From: an uncultured Sphingomonas sp.
GTDB lineage: Bacteria; Pseudomonadota; Alphaproteobacteria; Sphingomonadales; Sphingomonadaceae
Direction of reading: 5' to 3'
Assembly (NCBI GenBank): GCA_902806295.1
Contig: CADCWB010000020.1
Coordinates: 1-7,107, forward strand
DNA length: 7,107 nucleotides
Of this stretch, positions 1-5,442 are shown piece after piece (the stretch's first letter is position 1; each line of letters begins with the position of its first letter). The position numbers and the translations under genes are program-made. A model generated the notes under the pieces. The model saw only the letters and a program-made list of their open reading frames with translations. It did no database searches and was not told where the DNA came from.

Positions 1-152
1 ACCGCGAAATTCCAGAAATAGTTGAGGTTGCGGGGAACGACATAGCCGCCGCCGACCGAGTTCCAGACCAGGCGCGGGAGCGGAAGGCGGCTGTCGAGCC
101 ACTGCATGAACGGCGACTTGGGTTCGTAGGGCTTGGCCCAGGCAAAGCTCAT
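1..152 (-). CDS. petB: Cytochrome b subunit of the bc1 complex, N-terminal part (cut by window edge)
   Basis: Cytochrome b is the membrane-embedded, di-haem subunit of ubiquinol:cytochrome c oxidoreductase (complex III) and carries the quinone-oxidising and quinone-reducing sites. Only the first 50 codons are visible and the rest lies beyond base 1. The N-terminus reads MSFAWAKPYEPKS, and the segment around residues 37-49 (YVVPRNLNYFWNF) matches the conserved lead-in to the first transmembrane helix in alphaproteobacterial cytochrome b. The haem-ligand histidines lie outside the window. The start is supported by a GAGGAA ribosome binding site at 163-168 that overlaps the petA stop codon. The gap to petA is only 14 bases, so the two are cotranscribed, and cytochrome c1 (petC) would be expected next. 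Identification rests on the N-terminal motif plus the position directly after the Rieske gene. Confidence 0.9.
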   Translation of the reverse strand, partial: MSFAWAKPYEPKSPFMQWLDSRLPLPRLVWNSVGGGYVVPRNLNYFWNFA

Positions 153-166
153 GTCAGTCTAGTTCC

Positions 167-757
167 TCAACCGATCTGAACGACGGTGTCTGACGCAAAG
201 CTATATTCCGGCACCACCAGGTTCAGTGGCGCCGGACCTTTGCGGATTCGACCGGCGGTGTCGTAGTGGGAGCCGTGGCAGGGGCAGAAATAGCCGCCAT
301 ATTCACCCTTGTTCTCCCCCTCGCCGATGCCCAGCGGCACGCAGCCGAGGTGGGTGCAGACGCCCAGCGTTACCAGCCAGTTCTGCTTGCCCGGCTTGGT
401 CCGGTCAGACAGGCTTTGCGGGTCGCGCAGTTCGTTCACGTCGACCTGATTGGCCGCGGCGATGTCCTGCGGCGTCAGGTTGCGGATGAATACCGGCTGC
501 TTGCGCCAGACGGTCTTGATACCCTGTCCCGGCTGAATCTTGGAGATATCCACCTCGGTCGAGGACAGCGCCAGCACATCGGCCGATGGAGCGGCCTGCA
601 GCAAAAGCGGCGCAATGGCCGCGGCGCCGCCGACGCCCGCGAAGCTGACCGCCGCGATGTTGATGAAGTCGCGGCGGCGAACGCCGTCTGGGCCGTTCGC
701 TTCAACAACCGGTTCCCCCGGCATGGTCGGCTGGGAGGTCTGATCGACTGTGGCCAT
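167..757 (-). CDS. petA: Rieske [2Fe-2S] iron-sulfur subunit of the cytochrome bc1 complex
   Basis: The 196-residue Rieske subunit of complex III moves electrons from ubiquinol to cytochrome c1 and sits on the periplasmic face with one N-terminal membrane anchor. The cluster-binding boxes are both present: CTHLGC (residues 134-139) and CPCHGSH (158-164). These supply ligands C134, H136, C158 and H161, and the stabilising disulfide C139-C160. A GPAP proline loop follows at 174-177. A twin-arginine motif (R27-R29, D30, F31) precedes a hydrophobic stretch at about 33-54, as expected for Tat-dependent insertion of a folded iron-sulfur protein. The ATG at 757 is preceded by AAAGG about eight bases upstream. 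It is the first gene of the pet operon and is divergent from hemF. All key residues are intact and the length is normal for the family. Confidence 0.98.
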   Translation of the reverse strand: MATVDQTSQPTMPGEPVVEANGPDGVRRRDFINIAAVSFAGVGGAAAIAPLLLQAAPSADVLALSSTEVDISKIQPGQGIKTVWRKQPVFIRNLTPQDIAAANQVDVNELRDPQSLSDRTKPGKQNWLVTLGVCTHLGCVPLGIGEGENKGEYGGYFCPCHGSHYDTAGRIRKGPAPLNLVVPEYSFASDTVVQIG

Positions 758-798
758 GCTTAACCTTTGACGCGCTCTAATTCTTGTGGCGGCGCGCC

Positions 799-881
799 GA
801 GTAAGCGGGAGCGCCTATAACGAGAGCCGCCCCCGAGAACCGGGAGCGGGCTGGCGCGCTGATAGCGTTGCCCGCTTACTC
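799..881. repeat. Perfect 11-bp inverted repeat in the petA-hemF intergenic region
   Basis: GAGTAAGCGGG (799-809) recurs as its exact reverse complement CCCGCTTACTC (871-881), with 61 bases between the arms. Both arms lie in the divergent promoter region between petA and hemF. I see no T-run that would make it a terminator. It could be a pair of oppositely oriented binding sites for one regulator, or a remnant of an older repeat. The function is unknown. The sequence fact is certain and the relevance is not. Confidence 0.45.
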
Positions 882-926
882 TGCCAACTGCGATTTTCGG
901 GCGCTCCGCGGCCGGCGCCGAGGCTC

Positions 927-943
927 TTGGACATCCTGTCCAA
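927..943. promoter_or_regulatory. Candidate operator palindrome upstream of hemF
   Basis: TTGGACATCCTGTCCAA is a perfect palindrome with 7-bp arms (927-933 and 937-943) around a 3-base centre, ending 36 bases before the hemF start codon. Its size and symmetry fit a dimeric helix-turn-helix repressor such as a TetR-type protein. It does not match the 14-base FNR pattern TTGAT-N4-ATCAA. A further GTCC half-like element follows at 954-957. Regulator identity and target (hemF, petABC or both) are inference only. Confidence 0.4.
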
Positions 944-979
944 TGGCAAGCTTGTCCGGCACCCGCTACGGGCACCGCC

Positions 980-1822
980 ATGCAACCGCTCGATCCCCAG
1001 CAATCCGCCGCGCGAACCTGGTTCGAGGACCTGCGCACCCGCATCTGCGCCGCCTTTGAACAGATTGAGCGGGAGGCGGGCTCCGACGCCTGCTTCGAGT
1101 ATCTTCCCTGGGACCGCATCGACCACAGCGGCGCGCCCGGCGGCGGCGGGGTGCGCGGTCTGATGACCGGGGCCGTGTTCGAGAAGGTCGGCGTCAACGT
1201 GTCCACCGTGGCCGGCCAGTTCAGTCCCGAGTTCGCCGCGTCGATCCCCGGCACCGAGGATGATCCCAGCTTCTTCGCCACCGGCATCAGCCTGGTCGCA
1301 CACATGGCCAACCCGCATGTTCCGGCCGTGCACATGAACACCCGTTTCCTGACCACGGGCAAGCGCTGGTTCGGCGGCGGCGCGGACCTCAACCCCGCCA
1401 TTCCGTGCGAGGAGGACACTCGCGCTTTCCACGCCGCCTTAGCATCAGCCTGCGCTGCCCATGGGCCGGATTACTACCAGCGCTACTCTAAGTGGGCCGA
1501 CGAGTATTTCTGGCTACCCCACCGCAACGTGGCGCGCGGCGTCGGCGGCATCTTCTACGATCGGCTGGAGGGCGATTTCGATGCGAACTTCGCCTTTACT
1601 CAGGCGGTCGGCGAGGCCTTCCTGACTGCCTTTCCGCCGATCGTCCGCCGGCGCATGAACCTGGAATATGGCGCCGCCGAGATGGAGCGGCTGCTCGACT
1701 TCCGCGGCCGCTACGTCGAGTTCAACCTGCTCTATGATCGCGGCACGCTGTTCGGGCTGAAGACCGGCGGCAACGTCGACGCCATCCTGATGAGCCTGCC
1801 CCCACTCGCTCGCTGGAAATAG
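980..1822 (+). CDS. hemF: Oxygen-dependent coproporphyrinogen III oxidase
   Basis: HemF oxidatively decarboxylates two propionate side chains of coproporphyrinogen III to vinyl groups, using O2, to give protoporphyrinogen IX in haem synthesis. It acts in the cytosol as a dimer. The 280-residue product carries the family signatures in order: ATGISLVAHMANPHVPAVHMN (about 100-120), WFGGGADLNP (130-139), DEYFWLPHR followed by RGVGGIFYD (174-194), and the C-terminal GRYVEFNLLYDRGTLFGLKTGG region (243-264). H108, H118, H151 and H181 match the conserved histidines of E. coli HemF by spacing, and D136 is the conserved acidic residue of the GGGAD motif. The ATG at 980 is the only in-frame start before the conserved region, although its ribosome binding site is weak. 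It is divergent from petABC, which uses its haem product. The stop lies 9 bases from the convergent neighbour. Confidence 0.97.
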   Translation: MQPLDPQQSAARTWFEDLRTRICAAFEQIEREAGSDACFEYLPWDRIDHSGAPGGGGVRGLMTGAVFEKVGVNVSTVAGQFSPEFAASIPGTEDDPSFFATGISLVAHMANPHVPAVHMNTRFLTTGKRWFGGGADLNPAIPCEEDTRAFHAALASACAAHGPDYYQRYSKWADEYFWLPHRNVARGVGGIFYDRLEGDFDANFAFTQAVGEAFLTAFPPIVRRRMNLEYGAAEMERLLDFRGRYVEFNLLYDRGTLFGLKTGGNVDAILMSLPPLARWK

Positions 1823-1831
1823 CCAGGCGCC

Positions 1832-2641
1832 TCAGGGCGCGTGGGGGACGCTGGCCGGCTCCTGCTCGCCGGCCACCCGCTGCAGGTAGAGCCGGGTCAG
1901 CATAACGGTCAGCAGCACGGTGATGATGGCCGCCATGACTTGGGAGATCAGCGCGATCACCAGCGCTCCGACACTGAGCCGATCCGGCGCCCCACTGATC
2001 AATCCGATCACCACGCCGACCACCGATGTGACCGCCGCGAGCGCGATCAGGGCCGCCAGCATGAACAGAACCAGGAACCCAAACAACCGCCACCAGTGGC
2101 CCGCGGTCAGCGCCCAGCTGCGCTCGAGAAGGCGGACTGCTCCCAGCGGCTCGCCGACGGCCAGCGGAGTCGAGAACAGCAGCCGCACCGCCACGAACAG
2201 CACGGCCAGTGAGACCAGCAGAAGGGCAAGGGTCGCTATCGGCGGGGGCTGGGCCGGGTTGGCCTGCAGCTGAAAGGCGAAGGGCGAGGCGATGAGCACG
2301 AAGGGCAGCAACCATATCATGGTCGCGAGCAGAAAAACCGGGGTACGGCGCGCGCCGTGAGCCATGGCCTCGCCGACCGACGTCCGCGTGCCAAGCGCAA
2401 TCCGCGACACCGTTAGCTGCCCGACGATGCCGATCAGCAAAACCAGCACGCTCAGGAGGAACCAGCCCGCCCCGCCGGATGTGCCCGGCGTAGCTTGCGG
2501 CACGATTAGATCGACGAGCGTTCCTGGCAGCACGATCAGAGCCAGTGCCACGGTGGCGATCGGGCCTCGATCACGCGCCAGAACCGCCCGCGCCTCGTCC
2601 CACGCCCTGCTGATCGAAAGTCGAGTCACTGCGGTTCCCAT
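1832..2641 (-). CDS. Polytopic membrane protein, glycerophosphodiester phosphodiesterase membrane-domain type
   Basis: This 269-residue protein has about six hydrophobic segments (roughly 28-48, 58-78, 101-121, 136-156, 187-215 and 225-250) and short polar ends. The stretch EPLGAVRLLERSWALTAGHWWRL (164-186) resembles the signature of the membrane domain found fused to some glycerophosphoryl diester phosphodiesterases (Pfam GPDPase_memb type). In alphaproteobacteria it also occurs as a stand-alone protein. No catalytic phosphodiesterase domain is present here, so an enzymatic role is not supported and the true function is unknown. The reading frame stays open up to 2722, but I chose the ATG at 2641 because GGATGAG lies just upstream. 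The residues before it are arginine-rich and low in information, and the longer start would sit 11 bases from lipB. It is divergent from lipB and convergent with hemF. Confidence 0.82.
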   Translation of the reverse strand: MGTAVTRLSISRAWDEARAVLARDRGPIATVALALIVLPGTLVDLIVPQATPGTSGGAGWFLLSVLVLLIGIVGQLTVSRIALGTRTSVGEAMAHGARRTPVFLLATMIWLLPFVLIASPFAFQLQANPAQPPPIATLALLLVSLAVLFVAVRLLFSTPLAVGEPLGAVRLLERSWALTAGHWWRLFGFLVLFMLAALIALAAVTSVVGVVIGLISGAPDRLSVGALVIALISQVMAAIITVLLTVMLTRLYLQRVAGEQEPASVPHAP

Positions 2642-2733
2642 CTCATCCACACCATGCCCGGGCTTATGCGGACGGCCTCGCCGCCTGGCAATCGCCTTGC
2701 TCTGGCCGCGCCGGCGGACCATCTTGGCTACGC

Positions 2734-3393
2734 ATGAACGATGCCAACATCGAATGGCGGGTCAGTGAGGGGCTGGTCCCCTATCCTGACGCGCTCGCCT
2801 TTATGGAGCAGCGCGCCGCCGCCATTCGCGCCGGCACCGCACCGGAATGCATCTGGCTGCTGGAGCACCCGCCGCTGTTCACCGCCGGCACCAGCGCCGA
2901 CCCCAGCGAGTTGTTCAACCCGCAGGGCTTGCCCGTGTTCGCGGCCGGGCGCGGCGGGCGTTATACCTACCATGGGCCAGGGCAGCGGGTCGGCTACCTC
3001 ATGCTCGACCTGGACCGGCGCGGCCGGGACATCCGTCTGTTCGTTCGTGCGCTGGAGGGCTGGATGATCACCACCCTGGCCAACCTCGGCGTATCGGCCC
3101 ACCGCTCGGCCGGTCGGATCGGCATCTGGGTCGGGGAGGGCCCGGCCGAAGCCAAGATCGGCGCCTTGGGCGTGCGCGTCCGCCGCTGGGTTACGCTGCA
3201 TGGCTTTTCGATCAACGTCAGCCCGGATCTGGCCCACTTCAGCGGGATCGTGCCTTGCGGCATCGCCGAATTCGGTGTGACCAGCCTCCAAGCGCTCGAA
3301 ATAGAGGCGGGAACTGGCGAACTGGATGCCGCGTTGAGGCGCAACTGCTCTGATTTCCTTCAACAATTGGATATCAGAAACAATGCCCCTTGA
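2734..3393 (+). CDS. lipB: Octanoyl-[acyl carrier protein]:protein N-octanoyltransferase
   Basis: LipB transfers the octanoyl group from acyl carrier protein to a lysine of lipoyl-dependent enzymes such as pyruvate dehydrogenase E2 and GcvH. LipA then inserts sulfur. The 219-residue product has the family signatures RGGRYTYHGPGQRVGYLMLDL (73-93) and KIGALGVRVRRWVTLHGFSINV (141-162). The catalytic pair is K141 and C175, the latter in GIVPCGI, which leads into FGVTSL. Length is normal. The start at 2734 has only a weak ribosome binding site, but the conserved EWRVSEGLVPY region begins at residue 7, so a later start is unlikely. The upstream 92 bases are shared with the divergent membrane-protein gene and must hold both promoters. 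No lipA is present in the window, and no Rho-independent terminator is visible directly after the stop. Confidence 0.97.
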   Translation: MNDANIEWRVSEGLVPYPDALAFMEQRAAAIRAGTAPECIWLLEHPPLFTAGTSADPSELFNPQGLPVFAAGRGGRYTYHGPGQRVGYLMLDLDRRGRDIRLFVRALEGWMITTLANLGVSAHRSAGRIGIWVGEGPAEAKIGALGVRVRRWVTLHGFSINVSPDLAHFSGIVPCGIAEFGVTSLQALEIEAGTGELDAALRRNCSDFLQQLDIRNNAP

Positions 3394-3462
3394 GGGCGAG
3401 TGCTTGCCACACTATTGTGCGGCCGATTTGTGACGCGGGCAAACCGTGCCAGATCTTATTTC

Positions 3463-3470
3463 AAAGGGAG
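3463..3470 (+). promoter_or_regulatory. Strong ribosome binding site deciding the start of the Met/Asn-rich lipoprotein
   Basis: AAAGGGAG lies six bases before the ATG at 3477. The frame is open further upstream to 3390, but that start has no such site and would put 29 polar residues in front of a typical lipoprotein signal peptide. The internal ATG is therefore preferred. Confidence 0.75.
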
Positions 3471-3476
3471 TTTAGA

Positions 3477-3755
3477 ATGCGTGCTCTGATCCTGGTCGCT
3501 GGTGCGGCCCTTGCGGTTTCTGCTTGCAGCAGCAACGAAGCCGCCAACAACACTGCCGTCGATGAGAACCTGATGGCAACCGACATGAATGCCACCACTG
3601 ACATGAACGCCATGGACATGAACACCATGGACGCCAACATGACCATGAACGGCACCGATGCGAACATGATGGCTGGCAACACCACCATGAACAGCATGGA
3701 AATGAACGACATGATGACCAACTCGCCGGACACCAACGTCGCCAACGGCATGTAA
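3477..3755 (+). CDS. Small Met/Asn-rich predicted lipoprotein
   Basis: I do not recognise a named function. The 92-residue product starts with a lipoprotein signal peptide (positive R2, hydrophobic 3-14, lipobox VSAC ending at C17), so the mature chain is probably lipidated and anchored outside the cytoplasm. The 76-residue mature part is extremely biased: 16 Met, 16 Asn, 11 acidic residues and no Lys, Arg or His. It is built from loose repeats of the form DMN-(A/T)-M. Such a chain is expected to be disordered. Methionine-rich periplasmic segments can bind Cu(I) or scavenge oxidants, but that is inference and no defined metal site is visible. Similar low-complexity lipoproteins occur in sphingomonads. 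A strong hairpin terminator follows 9 bases after the stop. The gene is separated from lipB by 83 bases in which I see no clear promoter. Confidence 0.85.
   Translation: MRALILVAGAALAVSACSSNEAANNTAVDENLMATDMNATTDMNAMDMNTMDANMTMNGTDANMMAGNTTMNSMEMNDMMTNSPDTNVANGM
3582..3629 (+). repeat. Short 15-base in-frame repeat units inside the Met/Asn-rich lipoprotein
   Basis: GACATGAACGCCATG (3600-3614) is followed directly by GACATGAACACCATG (3615-3629), which differs at one base. A degenerate earlier copy, GACATGAATGCCACC, lies at 3582-3596. All are in frame and encode DMNxM or DMNAT. This suggests that the low-complexity coding region grew, and may still vary, by slippage or unequal exchange. Confidence 0.7.
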
Positions 3756-3764
3756 TGGTCAATG

Positions 3765-3787
3765 CGCCTCCCCTCGGGAGGCGTTTT
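3765..3787 (+). terminator. Rho-independent terminator after the Met/Asn-rich lipoprotein
   Basis: CGCCTCCC (3765-3772) pairs perfectly with GGGAGGCG (3776-3783) around a 3-base loop and is followed by TTTT (3784-3787). It begins 9 bases after the stop codon, as expected for an intrinsic terminator. Confidence 0.85.
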
Positions 3788-3797
3788 GCGTTTAGGG

Positions 3798-3835
3798 GAG
3801 GCTGCCGGCGGATGTCGGCAGCCTCTTTCATTTTT
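3798..3835 (+). terminator. Second hairpin with T-rich tail, just upstream of the acidic lipoprotein
   Basis: GAGGCTGCCG (3798-3807) pairs over 10 bp with CGGCAGCCTC (3816-3825) around the 8-base loop GCGGATGT, followed by TTTCATTTTT (3826-3835). It lies 14 bases after the first hairpin and ends 18 bases before the next start codon. It may be a back-up terminator for the first lipoprotein, or a leader attenuator of the second. Confidence 0.7.
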
Positions 3836-3853
3836 GGCCGACGGAGACCTTCA

Positions 3854-4120
3854 ATGCGCTTCAAACTTGTGATCGCGACGGCTGCGTCGCTCGGACTCGC
3901 CGCCTGCGGTGACCGTCAGGACAGTGCCGGCAACGGCATCGCTGCTGACGAGGGCTTCTCGGTCGAGAACAGTGCGGCCAACGACGTGACTGCGATCGAC
4001 GCGGCCACCGCCGACTCGGCCGGCATGGCCGCCGACGCCGAGGCCAATCTCGCCTTTACCAACCTGGGCAATGAAGAAGACGGCAACGCTCCCGCGACCG
4101 TCACCAGCAACGGCGAGTGA
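3854..4120 (+). CDS. Small acidic, Ala-rich predicted lipoprotein
   Basis: I do not recognise a named family. The 88-residue product begins with a clear lipoprotein signal peptide (R2, K4, hydrophobic 5-15, lipobox LAAC ending at C18). The 71-residue mature chain has 17 Ala, 14 Asp/Glu and a single basic residue (R21), so it is strongly acidic and probably disordered. It has only one Met, so it does not share the methionine bias of its upstream neighbour, but both are small, Asn-containing acidic lipoproteins. The frame is open back to 3755. The ATG at 3854 is chosen because the signal peptide starts there and GGAGA (3843-3847) precedes it. A T-tailed hairpin lies immediately upstream. The TGA stop abuts the convergent queE stop with no base between them. 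Confidence 0.82.
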   Translation: MRFKLVIATAASLGLAACGDRQDSAGNGIAADEGFSVENSAANDVTAIDAATADSAGMAADAEANLAFTNLGNEEDGNAPATVTSNGE

Positions 4121-4759
4121 TCAGGGCAGCCCGACCAGTTTGTGCGCTTGGAGGCTGAGCCGCCACTTCGGCCGCTTCATCGCCAGCGCGATCGCTGCCT
4201 GGACAGCCGTCGCGGCGTTTGCTCCGTCCATCGGTTGCACCAGAAAATGGGCGAAGTCCCATGTTTCGAGTTCGATTGGGTCAATCCCCTGCTGCGGCCA
4301 GACCAGCTTCAGCTCGTCGCCCGATTGCTGCACCACCTCAGTCCCCGCCTTTGGGCTGATGCATAACCAATCCAGCCCCGCGACGGCCGCCAATGTCCCA
4401 TTGCTCTCCGCGGCGATCCGGAAGCCGCGCGCATGCAGCGCGTCGACCAGCGGAGCATCGAGCTGCAACATCGGCTCCCCGCCCGTGATCACCACCAGCC
4501 GGTCGCCGAGCCCCTCGCCCCAGATCGCCTTGACCCGCTCTGCCAAGGTCTCGGCGTCGGCGAACTTGCCCCCACCCTCCCCGTCCGTGCCGACGAAATC
4601 GGTGTCGCAAAAGCGGCATTGCGCCGTCACGCGGTCCTGCTCGCGCCCGCTCCACAGGTTGCAGCCGGCAAAGCGCAGGAAGACCGCCCGGCTACCCGCC
4701 TGCACCCCTTCCCCCTGCAGGGTAAGGAAGCATTCCTTGACGGCATAGGCAATCGTCAG
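4121..4759 (-). CDS. queE: 7-carboxy-7-deazaguanine synthase (radical SAM), probable CTG start
   Basis: QueE converts 6-carboxy-5,6,7,8-tetrahydropterin into 7-carboxy-7-deazaguanine (CDG) in queuosine synthesis, using a [4Fe-4S] cluster, SAM and Mg2+. The cluster cysteines are C33, C48 and C51. They form CX14CX2C, the expanded spacing known from Burkholderia multivorans QueE, in place of the canonical radical-SAM CX3CX2C. ITGGEP (91-96) is the SAM-contact motif, and SLQAHKLVG (202-210) is the conserved end. The start is not standard. No ATG, GTG or TTG occurs near the conserved N-terminus (TIAYAVKECFLTLQGEG), but CTG at 4757-4759 overlaps the queC stop as CTGA and gives 212 residues, normal for the family. 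The only upstream in-frame starts (ATG at 4843, GTG at 4834) would add 25-28 residues read from inside queC that resemble no QueE. Confidence 0.93.
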   Translation of the reverse strand: MTIAYAVKECFLTLQGEGVQAGSRAVFLRFAGCNLWSGREQDRVTAQCRFCDTDFVGTDGEGGGKFADAETLAERVKAIWGEGLGDRLVVITGGEPMLQLDAPLVDALHARGFRIAAESNGTLAAVAGLDWLCISPKAGTEVVQQSGDELKLVWPQQGIDPIELETWDFAHFLVQPMDGANAATAVQAAIALAMKRPKWRLSLQAHKLVGLP

Positions 4760-5442
4760 CCTGCCCGTGCGACTGCGTAGCGGGTCGGATCCGGCAGACC
4801 CGCCTCCGCAAAGCCCTTGGCCCGCAGCCGGCACGCATCGCATTCGCCGCAGGCGCCACCATCGGGCTCCGGATCGTAGCAGCTGTGGCTCATACCCGCG
4901 TCTAGGCCCAGCCGATCCGCCTCGCGCGCGATATCCGCCTTGGTCATATGCTGCAGCGGCGCATGGACGGTGAAGCCGGTCCCTTCCACCCCGGCTCTGG
5001 TCGCGCGGTTCGCCAATGCTTCAAACGCGGCGATGAACTCCGGCCGGCAGTCGGGATAACCCGAGAAATCGAGCGCATTCACGCCAACGAACAGGTCGCG
5101 TGCCCCCGCCGCCTCCGCCCAGCCCAGCGCCAGGCTGAGGAAGATCGTGTTGCGCGCGGGCACATAGGTCACCGGAATGCCCTCGCCAACGCCATCCTTG
5201 GGCACCGCCGTGTCGCTGGTCAGCGCCGAGCCGCCGAACGCCCTTAAGTCGAGCGGCAGGATGATATGCTCGTCAGCCAGCTCGGCCGCGATCCGCCGCG
5301 CCGCGTCCAGCTCCACCCGATGCCGCTGGTTGTAATCGATCGTCAGCGCCAGCACCCGCAAGCCGCGTTCACGGGCCAGGGCGGCGCACACCATCGAATC
5401 GAGCCCGCCGGATAGCAGAACAACCGCGGCCGACCCCCTCAC
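4756..5442 (-). CDS. queC: 7-cyano-7-deazaguanine (preQ0) synthase
   Basis: QueC turns CDG and ammonia into preQ0, spending ATP, directly after the QueE step. The 228-residue product has the PP-loop ATP-binding motif SGGLDS at 11-16, the conserved YVPARNTIFLSLALGWAE (93-110), and VNALDFSGYPDCRPEF (121-136). C-terminal zinc cysteines are C188, C198, C201 and C204. The frame is open back to 5817, but the true start is almost certainly the GTG at 5440-5442. It overlaps the stop of the upstream gene as GTGA, and gives the family length with the PP-loop near residue 11. The extra upstream residues are just the neighbour read out of frame. It is the middle gene of DUF3147-queC-queE, with 4-base overlaps on both sides that imply translational coupling. 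Confidence 0.97.
   Translation of the reverse strand: MRGSAAVVLLSGGLDSMVCAALARERGLRVLALTIDYNQRHRVELDAARRIAAELADEHIILPLDLRAFGGSALTSDTAVPKDGVGEGIPVTYVPARNTIFLSLALGWAEAAGARDLFVGVNALDFSGYPDCRPEFIAAFEALANRATRAGVEGTGFTVHAPLQHMTKADIAREADRLGLDAGMSHSCYDPEPDGGACGECDACRLRAKGFAEAGLPDPTRYAVARAG

Noticed and set aside
266..763. Plus-strand open frames opposite petA
   Set aside because: They mirror the Rieske gene, whose cluster motifs fix the true strand and frame.
927..943. FNR/FixK-type site in front of hemF
   Set aside because: The palindrome is 17 bases with TTGGACA arms, not the 14-base TTGAT-N4-ATCAA pattern.
760..1432. Minus-strand open frames of about 200 codons opposite hemF
   Set aside because: They are shadows of HemF with no homology I can see, and they run into the intergenic region without a plausible start signal.
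1823..1850. Terminator between convergent hemF and the membrane-protein gene
   Set aside because: Short GC-rich pairings exist, but there is no T-run on either strand.
2642..2722. N-terminal extension of the six-pass membrane protein to 2722
   Set aside because: It adds an arginine-rich, non-hydrophobic leader with no ribosome binding site and would take up the lipB promoter region.
2728..3366. A 212-codon minus-strand open frame over lipB
   Set aside because: It is antisense to the catalytic motifs of LipB and has no recognisable domain of its own.
4071..4748. A 225-codon plus-strand open frame over queE
   Set aside because: It is antisense to an unmistakable QueE, Ser/Pro/Arg-biased in composition with no family signature, and overlaps the lipoprotein end. 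It is a shadow of high-GC coding sequence.
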